IMG/VR virus record: IMGVR_UViG_3300009545_000642
Coordinates: 1 to 38,663 of that record
Source of the DNA: a virus
Reading direction: 5' to 3' (one strand)
DNA length: 38,663 nucleotides
Below, one piece after another: positions 7,502-16,738 of the stretch. Position 1 is the first letter of the stretch. Every line of letters starts with the position of its first letter. The notes under the pieces were generated by a model that was given only the letters and a program-made list of their open reading frames with translations, did no database searches and was not told the origin of the DNA. The position numbers and the translations under genes were made by a program.

Positions 7502-7879
7502 TTGGAGACCACCCAGATACTTCAGCGGCTAGGCGAGGTCCTAGGGACGCCCAGCAATATGGCGCTTGCCGAGCGCCTGGGAGTGGGTCCCAGCGCCATC
7601 AGCAACTGGATCAAGCGCAACACCCCGCCGGTCCAGATCATGAGCGACATCGCCGAGCAAGAGGGACTCTCGCTGGATTGGCTGCTTTTCGACGTCGGTA
7701 GCGCGCGGCGTGATGCCGTCGTGCCCAAGGCTGCCACCGCGCAGGGCAAGCGCCTGGTCGAATTCATCCTCGCCTGGGAGCAAAGCAAGCCCACCGAAGA
7801 ACTGGTATGGCTGGAACAACAGATGAAGCGCGCCGTTCCAGAATATGCCGAGTGGTTGGCGAGTCATCCGGCGGCCTGA
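7502..7879 (+). CDS. CI-like prophage repressor
   Basis: 125-aa helix-turn-helix repressor of the phage CI family, maintaining lysogeny by binding the two palindromes just upstream. The HTH spans about residues 18-40 (MALAERLGVGPSAISNWIKR), followed by the typical LSLDWLLFD element. The start chosen is TTG 7502 with GGAGAGG upstream, because family members begin a few residues before EILxRL-like sequence; the frame is open back to 7355, but that would translate both operators. No S24 peptidase domain is present, so it should not be cleaved during SOS, like the short P2 C protein. Its 3' end overlaps gene D, convergent, by 16 nt. Confidence 0.85.
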   Translation: METTQILQRLGEVLGTPSNMALAERLGVGPSAISNWIKRNTPPVQIMSDIAEQEGLSLDWLLFDVGSARRDAVVPKAATAQGKRLVEFILAWEQSKPTEELVWLEQQMKRAVPEYAEWLASHPAA

Positions 7880-8925
7880 TCGCCATTGGCGTCACTCTCG
7901 TCGGCCGCCTGGGTTTCACTAGCGATGGCCTTGCTTTCCAGTTCCACAGCCGTGGTATAGCCATCGCTCGGCGTGAAGCTATGCGTTGCCTTCACGATGA
8001 TCCAGTCGATGGCATCGATCTCCGGCTTCCAGCCGCGGGTACGCGTGGGTATTTCCGGATAGAGGTCCGGCCGACCAATCGCGATGTCCAGCGTGAACGT
8101 CGAAGCGCCACGCCGCACGCGCGCCAGTTCCGCCTCGGCGGCACGCTGTGCATCTTCCTGGCTGGCGAAATCTCCGCGTAGAAACTTCACATGTCCAGCG
8201 GTGCCAGCCAGCACCGTGCGACCGCGCCCGGCGCCCACGTCATGCCATCGCGCGCGGATCCCGGTGTAAGCGTCCCGGTCGGCTTCATGAAACCGATGCC
8301 GATCACCATCCGCACGCTGCAAGATCAACTGTTCGAGCAGTTTCCCGCCGGCCGTTTGCGCGGCGCCGACGGGCATAAACAGCAGGTTGCCCGCCTTCAC
8401 CGTCGCCACCGCATCCCACATCTTGCCCAGGCGTCGCAGCAGCGCGACGTCGGATTCCGTCTGCGCCAGGTGCCCCACCGGCAGGCGGTCCAGGCTCGCC
8501 GCCACACGCGGCGTGAGCTGGTGTTCGCCCGCGATGACGCGCACCACGTGCCCTACGGTGGTCTGGTTCCAGCTGCGTTCCTTGCGCGCGCGCAGCTCTC
8601 GCGTCAGCTTGGCGCTGCGCGCCACGATGCTCACGGTGTCGGGCGTGCCGCTATGTTCGATCTCGTCCACGTGATACGTGCCCTGCAGCGACACGCCGAG
8701 CCCTTCAAAGCCCAGCATGACCCGCATTTCCACGCCACGGCGCGGCAGGGCGATCTGCCCCTGGCTGTCGTCCAGATTCAAGCTCACCGTGTCCGCGTGA
8801 TCCTGGCGATGGGACTCCACCGTCAGCTGGATCAGGTGCGGCATGATCCGCGCGGTGCGGTCCTTACCGTCAATGGTGATCTGGCAGGTCGGGCGCAACA
8901 GTGGATTGGTGGGCTGTACGATCAT
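7864..8925 (-). CDS. D: late control/baseplate hub protein D
   Basis: 353 aa, the Phage_GPD family: tail hub protein located between tube and spike in contractile tails, homologous to T4 gp27. Begins with MIVQPTNPLLRPTCQITIDG and shows the family's RELRARKERSWNQTT and LRRLGKMWD regions. Starts by an ATGA overlap with U. It is the last gene of the tail operon; its 3' end runs into the oppositely oriented repressor. Confidence 0.9.
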   Translation of the reverse strand: MIVQPTNPLLRPTCQITIDGKDRTARIMPHLIQLTVESHRQDHADTVSLNLDDSQGQIALPRRGVEMRVMLGFEGLGVSLQGTYHVDEIEHSGTPDTVSIVARSAKLTRELRARKERSWNQTTVGHVVRVIAGEHQLTPRVAASLDRLPVGHLAQTESDVALLRRLGKMWDAVATVKAGNLLFMPVGAAQTAGGKLLEQLILQRADGDRHRFHEADRDAYTGIRARWHDVGAGRGRTVLAGTAGHVKFLRGDFASQEDAQRAAEAELARVRRGASTFTLDIAIGRPDLYPEIPTRTRGWKPEIDAIDWIIVKATHSFTPSDGYTTAVELESKAIASETQAADESDANGDQAAG

Positions 8926-9389
8926 GCGATGGCTCGGGCGCGTTCCTGCGCCTCCGGCGAGGGGCCGCCAGCAAGGTCGTCGCTGGCCTCGTCGGCAGGC
9001 TCCTCATCGCTGCGGCACAGCGTAAGCGAGAAGGCGACTTTCCGCGGCGTGCCGTCGCTGTGGATCGCGCTCTGCGTGGTTTGCAGGCTGTCGATGAAGT
9101 ACACGCCGTAGATGTGGCCGGCGCCGTCGACCAGGACGTAGGCCCGTCCCTCGCTGCCCATCGTTTCCAGCTGCGTGATGGACGCGAGCGTGCCGGACAC
9201 TTCTGGTGCGATGACACCCAACAGCGTGAGCATTTCGGTGCCAGGGCTCACGATCTGGTACGCGTCGCGCTTGCCCAGCCGGGCATTAGCGGCGTGCTTG
9301 AACTGCATCTGCCGTTGCAGCTCCTCGTAGGCCGCGGTGCGCATGCCGAACACGAACGGCCCGAAAGCCATCAAGACCATCCCATCCAT
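8922..9389 (-). CDS. U: tail protein U
   Basis: 155-aa P2 gpU-type tail terminator, which stops tube/sheath polymerisation and joins the tail to the head. Typical opening MVLMAFGPFVFG and FKHAANARLGKRDAYQ. The ATG at 9389 has GAGGA 7 nt upstream; an in-frame TTG at 9395 overlaps the T stop. The C-terminal tail (about 25 aa, Glu/Asp/Ala-rich) is longer than in P2. Confidence 0.88.
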   Translation of the reverse strand: MDGMVLMAFGPFVFGMRTAAYEELQRQMQFKHAANARLGKRDAYQIVSPGTEMLTLLGVIAPEVSGTLASITQLETMGSEGRAYVLVDGAGHIYGVYFIDSLQTTQSAIHSDGTPRKVAFSLTLCRSDEEPADEASDDLAGGPSPEAQERARAIA

Positions 9390-9391
9390 TC

Positions 9392-12208
9392 TCAATCCTC
9401 GTCACTAAAGGCGGAGCGTGCGCGTACCTGCTTGCTGCGCTCGTGGCGGGCCATGGCGTCGGCGACCTGGCGGCGCACTACGTCCGGATCGTTGCCGCGA
9501 GCGTCCACGTGCATCGTGACCTGGTCGCCCTGCATGACCACGGTCTTCGGTGGACGTACGCCTACCGGTGCGGTGGGGCTGACCAGACTGGCCCCCTGGC
9601 CTGATGGCTCGCCGCTCGCCAGCGGCGTGCGAGCGATGGCATCGGCGATCTTGTGGGCCTTCTCCTGGTCATCGCCGGTAATCCAGTCGATAGGCGTGGT
9701 GCCCGGTTGCGTCACCGGACTGTTCTGCCCCAGATGCCGAATGCGATCGATCAACTCGCGGACCGCGCCGAGCTTCTCGGCGATCCAGTCGAGCGTCTTG
9801 CGCGCGGCGTTCTCCACGCTCTGCCACATCTCGGCGAACCAGGCCTTGACCGGCTCCCAATGCACCACCACCCAGCCCGCCGCGGTGCCGATGGCTTCGC
9901 CGAGCGCTACGAACATCTGCACGCCGAAGGTGGCGGCCTGCACCACGCCGCGGATCGCCGCGCCCACCAGCTGCCCGAACGCCACGCCGGCCGCACGGGC
10001 GCTGGTCATCTGCTCCTGGGTGGCCTGCATGGGCTCCAGCAGCTGCGTGATCCAGCGCCACACGCTGACCAGGCAACCGACGATCACGTCGAAGGCGGGC
10101 TTAAGCGGCGCGAGCGCGCGGCCGATGTCGGCGAACACCGGCCCCACCGCTTGGCCGATCCCTTCCCACACCCCGGCGAACCAGGCGGAGATCGGTTGCC
10201 AGTGGCGACGCACGGCGAGCGCCGCGACGATGACTACGGCGATGAGCGCGGCGACCGGCAGGCTCACGCCGGTGATCGCCAGCATCGCCGCCCGGGCGCC
10301 GGTGGCGAGTGAGGGGAAGAGGCGCCCGAGCATCGGCAGGCGCGACAGCAGCCCGCCTTCGCCGCCGAGTGCGCCGAGGCGCAAGCCGCCCAAGCGCATC
10401 GCATAACGCAGCAGCGCGAACTGCCCGAGCAAGCCGCCCAGCGCGACCATCAGGCTACCCACCGTGGCCAGCAGCACGCCCGCACTGCCGGCGACCACCC
10501 CCATGCCCTTGGCCAGCATCGGGTGACGCTGCGACCAGGTATTCACCCCGCGCAGCACGCCGACCAGCTTGCCGAGACCCGCCACGTACAGCGGCAGCAA
10601 CTGCTCCCCCAACTCGCGATAGAGGTCCGATTTGCGGGCCAGCAGCTCGGCTTCCTGGCCGGCAGCGTTCTGGCCGGCCAGGTTGTACAGCGCATCGACG
10701 CCGTAGGCCTTGGGTGCCGCAGCCAGGTGCTTGGCGATGTTGGCGCGCTCCATGAACAGCGACGCGAACAGGTCGCCGCCCTTGCGGCCCGAGAACAGCG
10801 CGTTGATCTTGCTCACCACTTGCTGGTCGGAGAGCTGGCCGTCCGGGTTGAGCTTCGGGATGACGCGCGTCATCAAGTACTCGAACGGGTTGCTCCGATA
10901 GAGGTCGCCCTCTTTCAGTGCATCGGGCAGCAGTTTCTTGAGGTGGCCCGTCTTCTCATGGACTTCGATGGCGCCGGGTTTGAGCAGACCCAGCTGGAAC
11001 AGCTCATCGGCGGACTGCCGGGTGGATCGGCCGGCCGCCCAATTCTGGTACGCGGTGGCGAGACCCGTGCCGGCGCGGTGACCACCCATTTCCTGCACGG
11101 TATGCAGCAGCCCAAAGAAGAACGACTGATCGTCCAACTGCTTGGCGGCCACGCCGCCGGTCTTGATCATGTTGAGCAGGTCTTCGGACTTCACCAAGCC
11201 GCCCGAGGCGACGTAGGCCTGCGTGGCGAAGTCCAGCACGCGCTTCAAACTTTCCGGGCTCTTGGCGGCGCCGCGCAGTTCGGCCACCTTGAGCAGGTCC
11301 ATGAACATCGTTTCGGCCGTCGCGCCGTGGCCCTCACCGTGACCGCCCTGGGCCATCACGGTTTCGATGCCGAACTTCATCCGCGCCAGGTACGGCGTAA
11401 CCGCCTCCGCTTCGTGCATGTCGCGCAGCACGCTATAGGACTCTTTCAGTAGCTTGAGCGTTTCGGTCGCGCTCGTCCCCATGATGTCCTGGGCGCGGGC
11501 GAACTTCACCGCATCGGTCACCATGGCATCGCCCACGCCCATCGCGCGCAGCTGCGCCACCTGCATCGACCAGGCCTTCGCCTCGTCAATGGTCGGGCTG
11601 ATCGCGCCGAGTACGTGCTTGCCCGTCTCGCGAGTGGCATAGCCGCCGACGGTGAGGTGCGCGGCCGTCGCCGAGCTGCGCTCGAAGCTCTGTCGTGCCG
11701 CGGCCATCTTTTGCTGCTGCTGGGTGAGCGCGCCGAGTTTCTTCTGCTGTTCGCCGAGCTGGGCGTTCGTCGCGGCGATGTCGTCGCGTAGCCGCCGTTC
11801 GTGGCCGGCCAGGTTGCGCGTATGGATGCCGGCGGCGCCCAGGCCGTCGCGCAGGGATTGCAGGCGGCGGACATTGGCCTGGTACTGCACGCCCAGCGCG
11901 TCGGCCTGGCGCTTCGCCGCGGCGAACTCCCGGGTCTGCTGCCGGGTCGGGTTCGTGGTGCTGGCAAGGGCGCGCCCCAGCTCGGTGGCGCGTTGGCGCG
12001 CCGCCGCTAGCTGGGTGCCCAGGGCCTGAGTGCCTGCCTTGAGCTGGCGGAAGCCCTTCAAGTCGTCCTGTGCCTTCTGCAGGTCCTTGAGGCGCTGGCG
12101 AGTCTCGCGCAGTGCCTTGGACGTGGCGGCGGAACTGCCGGCGATGCCGCGCAAGGGCGCGGTCACCTTATCGATCATGTTCAAAAGGACACTGAGTTTC
12201 AGATCCAC
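9392..12208 (-). CDS. T: tail tape measure protein T
   Basis: 938 aa, sets tail length and is injected with DNA. The N-terminal 180 residues are heptad-rich coiled coil (KALRETRQRLKDLQKAQDDL). Central Gly/Ala-rich hydrophobic segments lie around residues 565-660 (GMGVVAGSAGVLLATVGSLM; VAALIAVVIVAALAV). The C-terminal part contains W-rich repeats as in phage tail tape measure TP901/P2 families. GTG start at 12208 with GAGGA 6 nt upstream, just after the E' stop. Length is slightly above P2 gpT (815 aa), implying a somewhat longer tail. Confidence 0.93.
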   Translation of the reverse strand: MDLKLSVLLNMIDKVTAPLRGIAGSSAATSKALRETRQRLKDLQKAQDDLKGFRQLKAGTQALGTQLAAARQRATELGRALASTTNPTRQQTREFAAAKRQADALGVQYQANVRRLQSLRDGLGAAGIHTRNLAGHERRLRDDIAATNAQLGEQQKKLGALTQQQQKMAAARQSFERSSATAAHLTVGGYATRETGKHVLGAISPTIDEAKAWSMQVAQLRAMGVGDAMVTDAVKFARAQDIMGTSATETLKLLKESYSVLRDMHEAEAVTPYLARMKFGIETVMAQGGHGEGHGATAETMFMDLLKVAELRGAAKSPESLKRVLDFATQAYVASGGLVKSEDLLNMIKTGGVAAKQLDDQSFFFGLLHTVQEMGGHRAGTGLATAYQNWAAGRSTRQSADELFQLGLLKPGAIEVHEKTGHLKKLLPDALKEGDLYRSNPFEYLMTRVIPKLNPDGQLSDQQVVSKINALFSGRKGGDLFASLFMERANIAKHLAAAPKAYGVDALYNLAGQNAAGQEAELLARKSDLYRELGEQLLPLYVAGLGKLVGVLRGVNTWSQRHPMLAKGMGVVAGSAGVLLATVGSLMVALGGLLGQFALLRYAMRLGGLRLGALGGEGGLLSRLPMLGRLFPSLATGARAAMLAITGVSLPVAALIAVVIVAALAVRRHWQPISAWFAGVWEGIGQAVGPVFADIGRALAPLKPAFDVIVGCLVSVWRWITQLLEPMQATQEQMTSARAAGVAFGQLVGAAIRGVVQAATFGVQMFVALGEAIGTAAGWVVVHWEPVKAWFAEMWQSVENAARKTLDWIAEKLGAVRELIDRIRHLGQNSPVTQPGTTPIDWITGDDQEKAHKIADAIARTPLASGEPSGQGASLVSPTAPVGVRPPKTVVMQGDQVTMHVDARGNDPDVVRRQVADAMARHERSKQVRARSAFSDED

Positions 12209-12209
12209 G

Positions 12210-12634
12210 CTAGTCCTCGCCGCCGTTCCGCAACCGGGCGCGTTCGCGCCACTGCACCAACTCGCTCACGTCCATGCCGTCCATCGTCGGTGGTGGCCAA
12301 TGGAAGACCACCGCGATGTCGGCCATGGCGTCTTCGACCGTTACGGGAAGCCCTCCCGCTTGGCCTTCGTCAACAAAAAAGAGGCCAGCTCCGAACCGAA
12401 TTGCGTGATGTCGGCCGGATCGAGCTGACCCACCTCGTGCTTGGTGAGGGTTGGCACGGTGATGCGCGGCAGGACGATTTCCAGCGCGGCGATGTCCATA
12501 TGCAGCAGGTTCACCAGCTGGGTGCCGCGCAGCTCGCCGGCCTTGGGCTTGCGCAGGCGCACTTCCGTGAGGGTCTGGTCGCCGCGACGGATCGGCTCGT
12601 CCAGCGTGATGACGGGCATGGTGGTGTCGTTCAT
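12210..12634 (-). CDS. E': tail assembly chaperone gpE+E' (-1 frameshift product)
   Basis: Extended product made when ribosomes slip -1 at T TTT TTG (12374-12380, plus strand CAAAAAA) near codons 86-87 of E. After the slip the frame reads VDEGQAGG and continues for 54 residues to the stop at 12210, giving about 141 aa. The heptamer is the same T6G slippery site known in P2 E/E', where the ratio of short to long chaperone controls tape-measure packing. The length arithmetic is exact for a -1 shift. Confidence 0.85.
12341..12634 (-). CDS. E: tail assembly chaperone E
   Basis: 97-aa zero-frame product, P2 gpE / mu gp41-like family (MPVITLDEPIRRGDQTLTEV; LRKPKAGELRG). ATG with AAGGAA 7 nt upstream. 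Sits between tail tube FII and tape measure T, as in all P2-like phages. It ends shortly after the slippery heptamer. Confidence 0.9.
   Translation of the reverse strand: MNDTTMPVITLDEPIRRGDQTLTEVRLRKPKAGELRGTQLVNLLHMDIAALEIVLPRITVPTLTKHEVGQLDPADITQFGSELASFLLTKAKREGFP
12374..12380 (-). promoter_or_regulatory. programmed -1 frameshift site TTTTTTG
   Basis: Minus-strand TTTTTTG in phase as TCT TTT TTG in E. Backing up one base joins E to the downstream open frame that is otherwise lacking a start. Same heptamer as the P2 E/E' shift site. Confidence 0.85.
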
Positions 12635-12664
12635 GAGGGGATTCCTTAGGTGAAGGGGGACGGG

Positions 12665-13177
12665 TTACCAGTGGCCCATGGCGGCGCGCTGCGCGGCCAT
12701 GCGATCGACGCCGTCGATGACCAGCTTGTTGGCCAGCATGTCGATCTCGATCACGGGTACGCCGTCGATGCTGAGGCGGTAGTAGGCGCACGACACGGAA
12801 AACTTGTGCTCGGTGTCGGCCTGCGTCTTGGCGTCGCCCGGATCGAATTCCTTGTAGCGGCCGCGCACCGCGACTTCCACGGCGTTGTAGCCGCTGCTGC
12901 TGTCGGACTGGTACGCCCCGGCGAAACGCAGCTGTACGGCATCCACCGCGGTGGCGCCGTACTGTTCCAGCGCGCTGCGCAGGATGCCGCCCGCGGTAAA
13001 GGCGAGCTCGATCTTTTCCTGCCCGAGATCGATGTCGACGGGGCCGGCCATGCCGCCGGCGAGGTAGTCCTCCATCTTGCGGGTCAGCTTCGGCAGCGTG
13101 ACGCTCGGCACCAGGCCCAGCCAGGACTCGCCGTTCTGGAAGAGGTCGAAGTTTTTCAGTTTGCTCGGGAGCTTCAT
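12665..13177 (-). CDS. FII: major tail tube protein FII
   Basis: 170 aa, forms the inner tube of the contractile tail. Shows the family pattern: KLKNFDLFQNGESWLG at the N-terminus and a C-terminal part carrying YYRLSIDGVPVIEIDMLAN. ATG with AAGGAA 7 nt upstream. Follows the sheath gene FI. Confidence 0.92.
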   Translation of the reverse strand: MKLPSKLKNFDLFQNGESWLGLVPSVTLPKLTRKMEDYLAGGMAGPVDIDLGQEKIELAFTAGGILRSALEQYGATAVDAVQLRFAGAYQSDSSSGYNAVEVAVRGRYKEFDPGDAKTQADTEHKFSVSCAYYRLSIDGVPVIEIDMLANKLVIDGVDRMAAQRAAMGHW

Positions 13178-13197
13178 GGTTCCGTTCCTTGCACCGA

Positions 13198-14379
13198 TCA
13201 GGCGTTGTTGGTGGAGGTGATCGCCGCCTTGAGATCGGCGATGTAGACGTCGGTGAAGGTCTGACGCAGCGTGAGGTCTTCCAGCGGCGGCACCGGCGTG
13301 TAGTCGTAGTTGAGCGCGAGCTTGCCGGCCTGCATGTCGGCGGTCTCGTTCAACGACGGGTCGAACCAGCAGCGGCCGCCGAGCAGGGCGCCCTGGCGGG
13401 TGAGGGCGCGCAGCTTGGCGTTGATCGCATCGATCAGGTCGCGGACGAGGCTCGCGTGCATGGCCTTGTCGCTGTACTCGAACACGCCTTCGCCGATGGT
13501 GTCGGCCACCACCTGGGCGGTGCGCGTGTAGGACTCGAACACGTAGGTGCTGGTGTCGCAGGTGCGCGAGCCCCAGAAGCGGAAGCCGTTGCGCTTGACC
13601 AGGGTCGTGATACCCGCTTCGTTGAGCAGGTCAGCATCCGTGCCTTCGGTGAGGTAGTCGAAGTAGACGTCGGCGCTGATGCCCATCACGCCATCGACGG
13701 GGATGTTGGAGAGCACGCGGTGCCAGCCGGCGACCTGATCGGTCTTCGCGCGCAGGCCCAGTGCCATCGCCACGGTCAGGGCCTTGGCTTCACGGTTGGC
13801 CATCGTGTCCCAGGTGGTGAAGTCCGGCCACAGCAGCATCAGCTCGCGGGCGCCGAAGCCCTCGCGGTAGGCCTTGGCATCGGCCAAGGTGGTGCAGTCG
13901 TCGCAGGTGGCATAGGCGAAAGCCTTCAGCCGTTTGGCGACCGTCACCAGCGCGTCCGCGACGGGCTTGGTGTCCAAGCCCGGCGCGCCGAGGATGCGCG
14001 GGCGCACGCCGGTGCGCACTTCCGCCGTGAGCAGCGCCTGCAGGCCGGTGTAGCGGCCTTCCGCGTTGACGGTGCCCACCGCGTTGGAGGTGGTCGCCGC
14101 CGGATCGACGCCCTCGGCGACGCGCACGACCACGATCGGGCAGGTCACGATATCGGCGATGGCTTTGAGCGCCCGGGCGAGGGTGCCCTTGGTGCCGGCC
14201 TTGGCGAGGCCAACCTTGGGTTGAGTGAGCAGGACCGGCGTGTCCAGGGGGAAGGCGGTCGCATCGGCATCCGACGCGGTGGCGACAAAGCCAATGGTGG
14301 CGGTGGAGACGGTTTTGAGCGCGTACGGGGCGTCGCTGGTTTCCTGGATGCGCGCGCCGTGGTGATAGGCGGTGGACAT
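13198..14379 (-). CDS. FI: major tail sheath protein FI
   Basis: 393 aa, contractile sheath subunit. Typical beginning YHHGARIQE, VGLAKAGTKGTLARAL and C-terminal LEDLTLRQTFTDVYIADL. ATG with GAGG 8 nt upstream. Located directly after the fibre-assembly gene G, so in this phage FI shares a transcript with H and G. Confidence 0.94.
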   Translation of the reverse strand: MSTAYHHGARIQETSDAPYALKTVSTATIGFVATASDADATAFPLDTPVLLTQPKVGLAKAGTKGTLARALKAIADIVTCPIVVVRVAEGVDPAATTSNAVGTVNAEGRYTGLQALLTAEVRTGVRPRILGAPGLDTKPVADALVTVAKRLKAFAYATCDDCTTLADAKAYREGFGARELMLLWPDFTTWDTMANREAKALTVAMALGLRAKTDQVAGWHRVLSNIPVDGVMGISADVYFDYLTEGTDADLLNEAGITTLVKRNGFRFWGSRTCDTSTYVFESYTRTAQVVADTIGEGVFEYSDKAMHASLVRDLIDAINAKLRALTRQGALLGGRCWFDPSLNETADMQAGKLALNYDYTPVPPLEDLTLRQTFTDVYIADLKAAITSTNNA

Positions 14380-14382
14380 GGT

Positions 14383-14925
14383 TTAGGCCTCGGAGGTGGC
14401 GGGGAGGGTGTCGGTCGGTGCCGGAGCGTCCGGCCAGGCCACGGTGTGCGGGAAGCCCGCCTGCTGCGGCACATCGCGCAGCGCCTGGGCATAGGCCGCC
14501 AGCGCCGACGCCTCGGCGTCGGTCAGCGTGGTCGGCTGGGCGTAGGTGGTTTGCAGCACGTGGCGCTGCAGGGCATCGGTGATCGGGGCGAGCAAGGCAT
14601 CGCGCTGGGCGCGCAGGCGCGCGGCGATCTGCTCGGTGGTCGGCGGCGGCGGATCCGCGAGCGTGGGCGCGCCATCGCGGACGACGATCCGTTTGCCGCG
14701 GCTCTGGCCTTCCAGCAGCGCGCGGTAGGCGTCCTCGCTTAGGACGACCAGGTCACTGGCCGGCGGCAGCGTGCAGTGCGGATTGGCCTGCTCGATCAGC
14801 GGACCATCGGCGAGCGTGTCATCGCCGTCCGGTGTCCAGTCGGGATCGCGGACCAGCACCGTGCGCGGACCATGCACGGCGTCGCAATAGAAGCCGCCGT
14901 GCACGATGTCGTAGAAGTAGGCCAT
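14383..14925 (-). CDS. G: tail fibre assembly-like protein G
   Basis: 180 aa. The C-terminal half has the pattern of phage tail fibre assembly proteins: a helical QIAARLRAQRDALLAPITD segment followed by YAQALRDVPQQAGFPHTVAWP. The N-terminal part (DPDWTPDGDD) resembles the bacterial-virus chaperone opening. Position between fibre H and sheath FI supports it. ATG directly follows the H stop (TGAATG). Confidence 0.8.
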   Translation of the reverse strand: MAYFYDIVHGGFYCDAVHGPRTVLVRDPDWTPDGDDTLADGPLIEQANPHCTLPPASDLVVLSEDAYRALLEGQSRGKRIVVRDGAPTLADPPPPTTEQIAARLRAQRDALLAPITDALQRHVLQTTYAQPTTLTDAEASALAAYAQALRDVPQQAGFPHTVAWPDAPAPTDTLPATSEA

Positions 14926-16737
14926 TCAGTACCCCAGGGCGAAGTAAGTCAGCCCGCACCAGCGGTTGGCGTTGGCGCCGCCAGGGAACTGGATGAAGGT
15001 GGTGAAGTGCGTGCGGTCCCAGCCGGTGAGCTGCGCGCTGTCGTCGTACTGCGACCAGCCCGCGCCACCGACGTTGGTCAGATAGTCGCTGACCTGCACG
15101 GAGAGGCAGCCATTGGGAAACGCGATGGGGAAGCTGAGCGCGGGGCCCGTGCCTTCGTTCCACGGCGCATCGGAGAGATACATCCCCCACTGCACCAGGA
15201 AGCCGTTGGGGAACTTCATCCAGCCGTTGCCCTGGGCGGCGAACGAGATTTGCCCGCTGTGCCACACGGGATTGCCCACCACGCGCAGGTCTTCCACCCA
15301 GGTGGTGCCATCGAGCACGGCGTCGCGGATGCGGTCGTGCAGCACACGCCGCGCGGGGCCCATCGTCCAGCCGCCCCACTTGAGCACGTTGTCGGTGTCC
15401 AGGCCGAGGAAGCCACCGGCGACGCTTTCGCGCAGGAAGGCCATCACGGCCGAGGCGGAGGCATTGCCGCCGTTGGCGACGAGTAGGGGCGGTGAGCCTT
15501 CCAGGCCCGTACCGGCGATGCCGTCGATGGAGGGCATGAGGCCGTTGGTCAGCCGCGTGCCGACCGATGTGTTGCTCGCGCCGATGCGTGCGAGGGCGTA
15601 GGCGGTGCCGCCGTTCAGGGCCAGGGCGCCGTCGTTCTTCAAGGTGGCATAGGCACCGCCGGTCGCGCCGATCTGCACCGCGCCCCCGGCGGCCACCACG
15701 GTACCCTGAAACACGGGGCTCTGCGTCGGTGCCTTCGCATCGAGCGCGGTTTGCAGGTTTGTCACATCGCCGATGGCGTGCGTGTGCGCCGACGGGGCGA
15801 AGGTGGTCGGCTTGGCGGTGACCTCGCTCCATGCCGGCCAGCGCTGGGTCTGCATGGGCGGGTTGTTGATGTCCGACCAGGCATGCGAGTGCGGCGCCGG
15901 GGTGAAGGTATCGGGCTTGGCTGTCACCTCCGACCAGGCCGGCCAGCGGCTCGCCTGCGCGGGCGGATTGGTGATGTCCGACCACGGGTGCGTATGCGCG
16001 CTCGGCGTGAACGTCGTCGGCTTGTCGGTGAGGTTGGCCCAGGCGCGGTAGTAGTCGCCGTGCTGGCCGTCGAGCGTGTCGGCATCCAAGCCGTTGCCGG
16101 GACCGTCGTCTTTCAAGGCGGCGCCCTTGAGGCCCAGCTCTAGCCGGAAGGCCGCGGCGGTGGCGAGTCCCAGCAGCTTCTTCACGAACGCGGTGGGCGC
16201 AGCGGCGCCCAGGCGGGCGTTGAGAGCGGCGAGCAGCGACTTCGGCGTGACAGCGCGCTGCGTATCGGTGCCGGCAGTGGCGTCCTCGTCGCCGGCCAGC
16301 TTCACCACGCCCAGCGTGTCGAGGGTGGCCGCCGGATTGTTGAAGGTGGTGTCGCCGAAGGTGATCTGTGTGGCGTCCGCGTCGGCGAACTGCACGTCGG
16401 TGGCCAGCAGCAGGGTGGACTGCACGGACTTCTCCACGATCACGTTCGCCTGGCCGTAGGAGCCAAACAGCGTGCCGTCGTCCAGGTACCAGCCGAAGCC
16501 GCGCACCGTGTACACGTCCGTGCCCGCATCCGTCACGGTGACGTGGACGGTGTCCTTCGCGGTCGCGCCGCCGGCAACGCTGGCGAGGCGCTTGATCTCG
16601 TTCGGCAGGGGTTGGCCGGGCACGAAGGCAGTGGCGGTCAGCCCGACGCGGGCAATGCGTACAGCGTTGGTGCCATCGGCTTGGGCGTTAACCAGTGCCG
16701 CGCGTCCGGCGGGCGTGATCGTGAGGGTGAGGGCCAT
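14926..16737 (-). CDS. H: tail fibre protein H with HxH repeats
   Basis: 603-aa receptor-binding fibre. The N-terminal about 160 residues are the P2 gpH/phage-tail-collar type baseplate-attachment domain (LTITPAGRAALVNAQADGTN). The middle has about 35-aa tandem repeats with WSEVTAKPxTF and HxH pairs (HTHPW, HSHAW, HTHAI), the metal-coordinating histidines seen in trimeric phage fibre shafts. The C-terminal about 180 aa ending in FALGY is the presumed receptor-binding tip. ATG with GGAG upstream. Host range should be set by this gene. Confidence 0.9.
   Translation of the reverse strand: MALTLTITPAGRAALVNAQADGTNAVRIARVGLTATAFVPGQPLPNEIKRLASVAGGATAKDTVHVTVTDAGTDVYTVRGFGWYLDDGTLFGSYGQANVIVEKSVQSTLLLATDVQFADADATQITFGDTTFNNPAATLDTLGVVKLAGDEDATAGTDTQRAVTPKSLLAALNARLGAAAPTAFVKKLLGLATAAAFRLELGLKGAALKDDGPGNGLDADTLDGQHGDYYRAWANLTDKPTTFTPSAHTHPWSDITNPPAQASRWPAWSEVTAKPDTFTPAPHSHAWSDINNPPMQTQRWPAWSEVTAKPTTFAPSAHTHAIGDVTNLQTALDAKAPTQSPVFQGTVVAAGGAVQIGATGGAYATLKNDGALALNGGTAYALARIGASNTSVGTRLTNGLMPSIDGIAGTGLEGSPPLLVANGGNASASAVMAFLRESVAGGFLGLDTDNVLKWGGWTMGPARRVLHDRIRDAVLDGTTWVEDLRVVGNPVWHSGQISFAAQGNGWMKFPNGFLVQWGMYLSDAPWNEGTGPALSFPIAFPNGCLSVQVSDYLTNVGGAGWSQYDDSAQLTGWDRTHFTTFIQFPGGANANRWCGLTYFALGY
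15760..16030 (-). repeat. tandem repeats inside tail fibre gene H
   Basis: Roughly 105-bp units coding for WPAWSEVTAKPxTF ... HxH ... WSDIxNPPxQxxRW. At least two full units and a partial third are visible, with strong DNA similarity among them. Such repeats can change number by recombination, altering fibre length. Confidence 0.75.
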
Positions 16738-16738
16738 C

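Noticed and set aside
8901-10406. 501-codon plus-strand open frame opposite U and T
   Set aside because: Composition (Ser/Ala/Arg/Pro-rich, no motifs) fits a shadow of the tape measure gene.
13189-14742. 517-codon plus-strand open frame opposite sheath and fibre-assembly genes
   Set aside because: Gly/Arg/Val/Ala/His-rich composition typical of an antisense shadow in high-GC DNA; both minus-strand genes under it are firmly identified.
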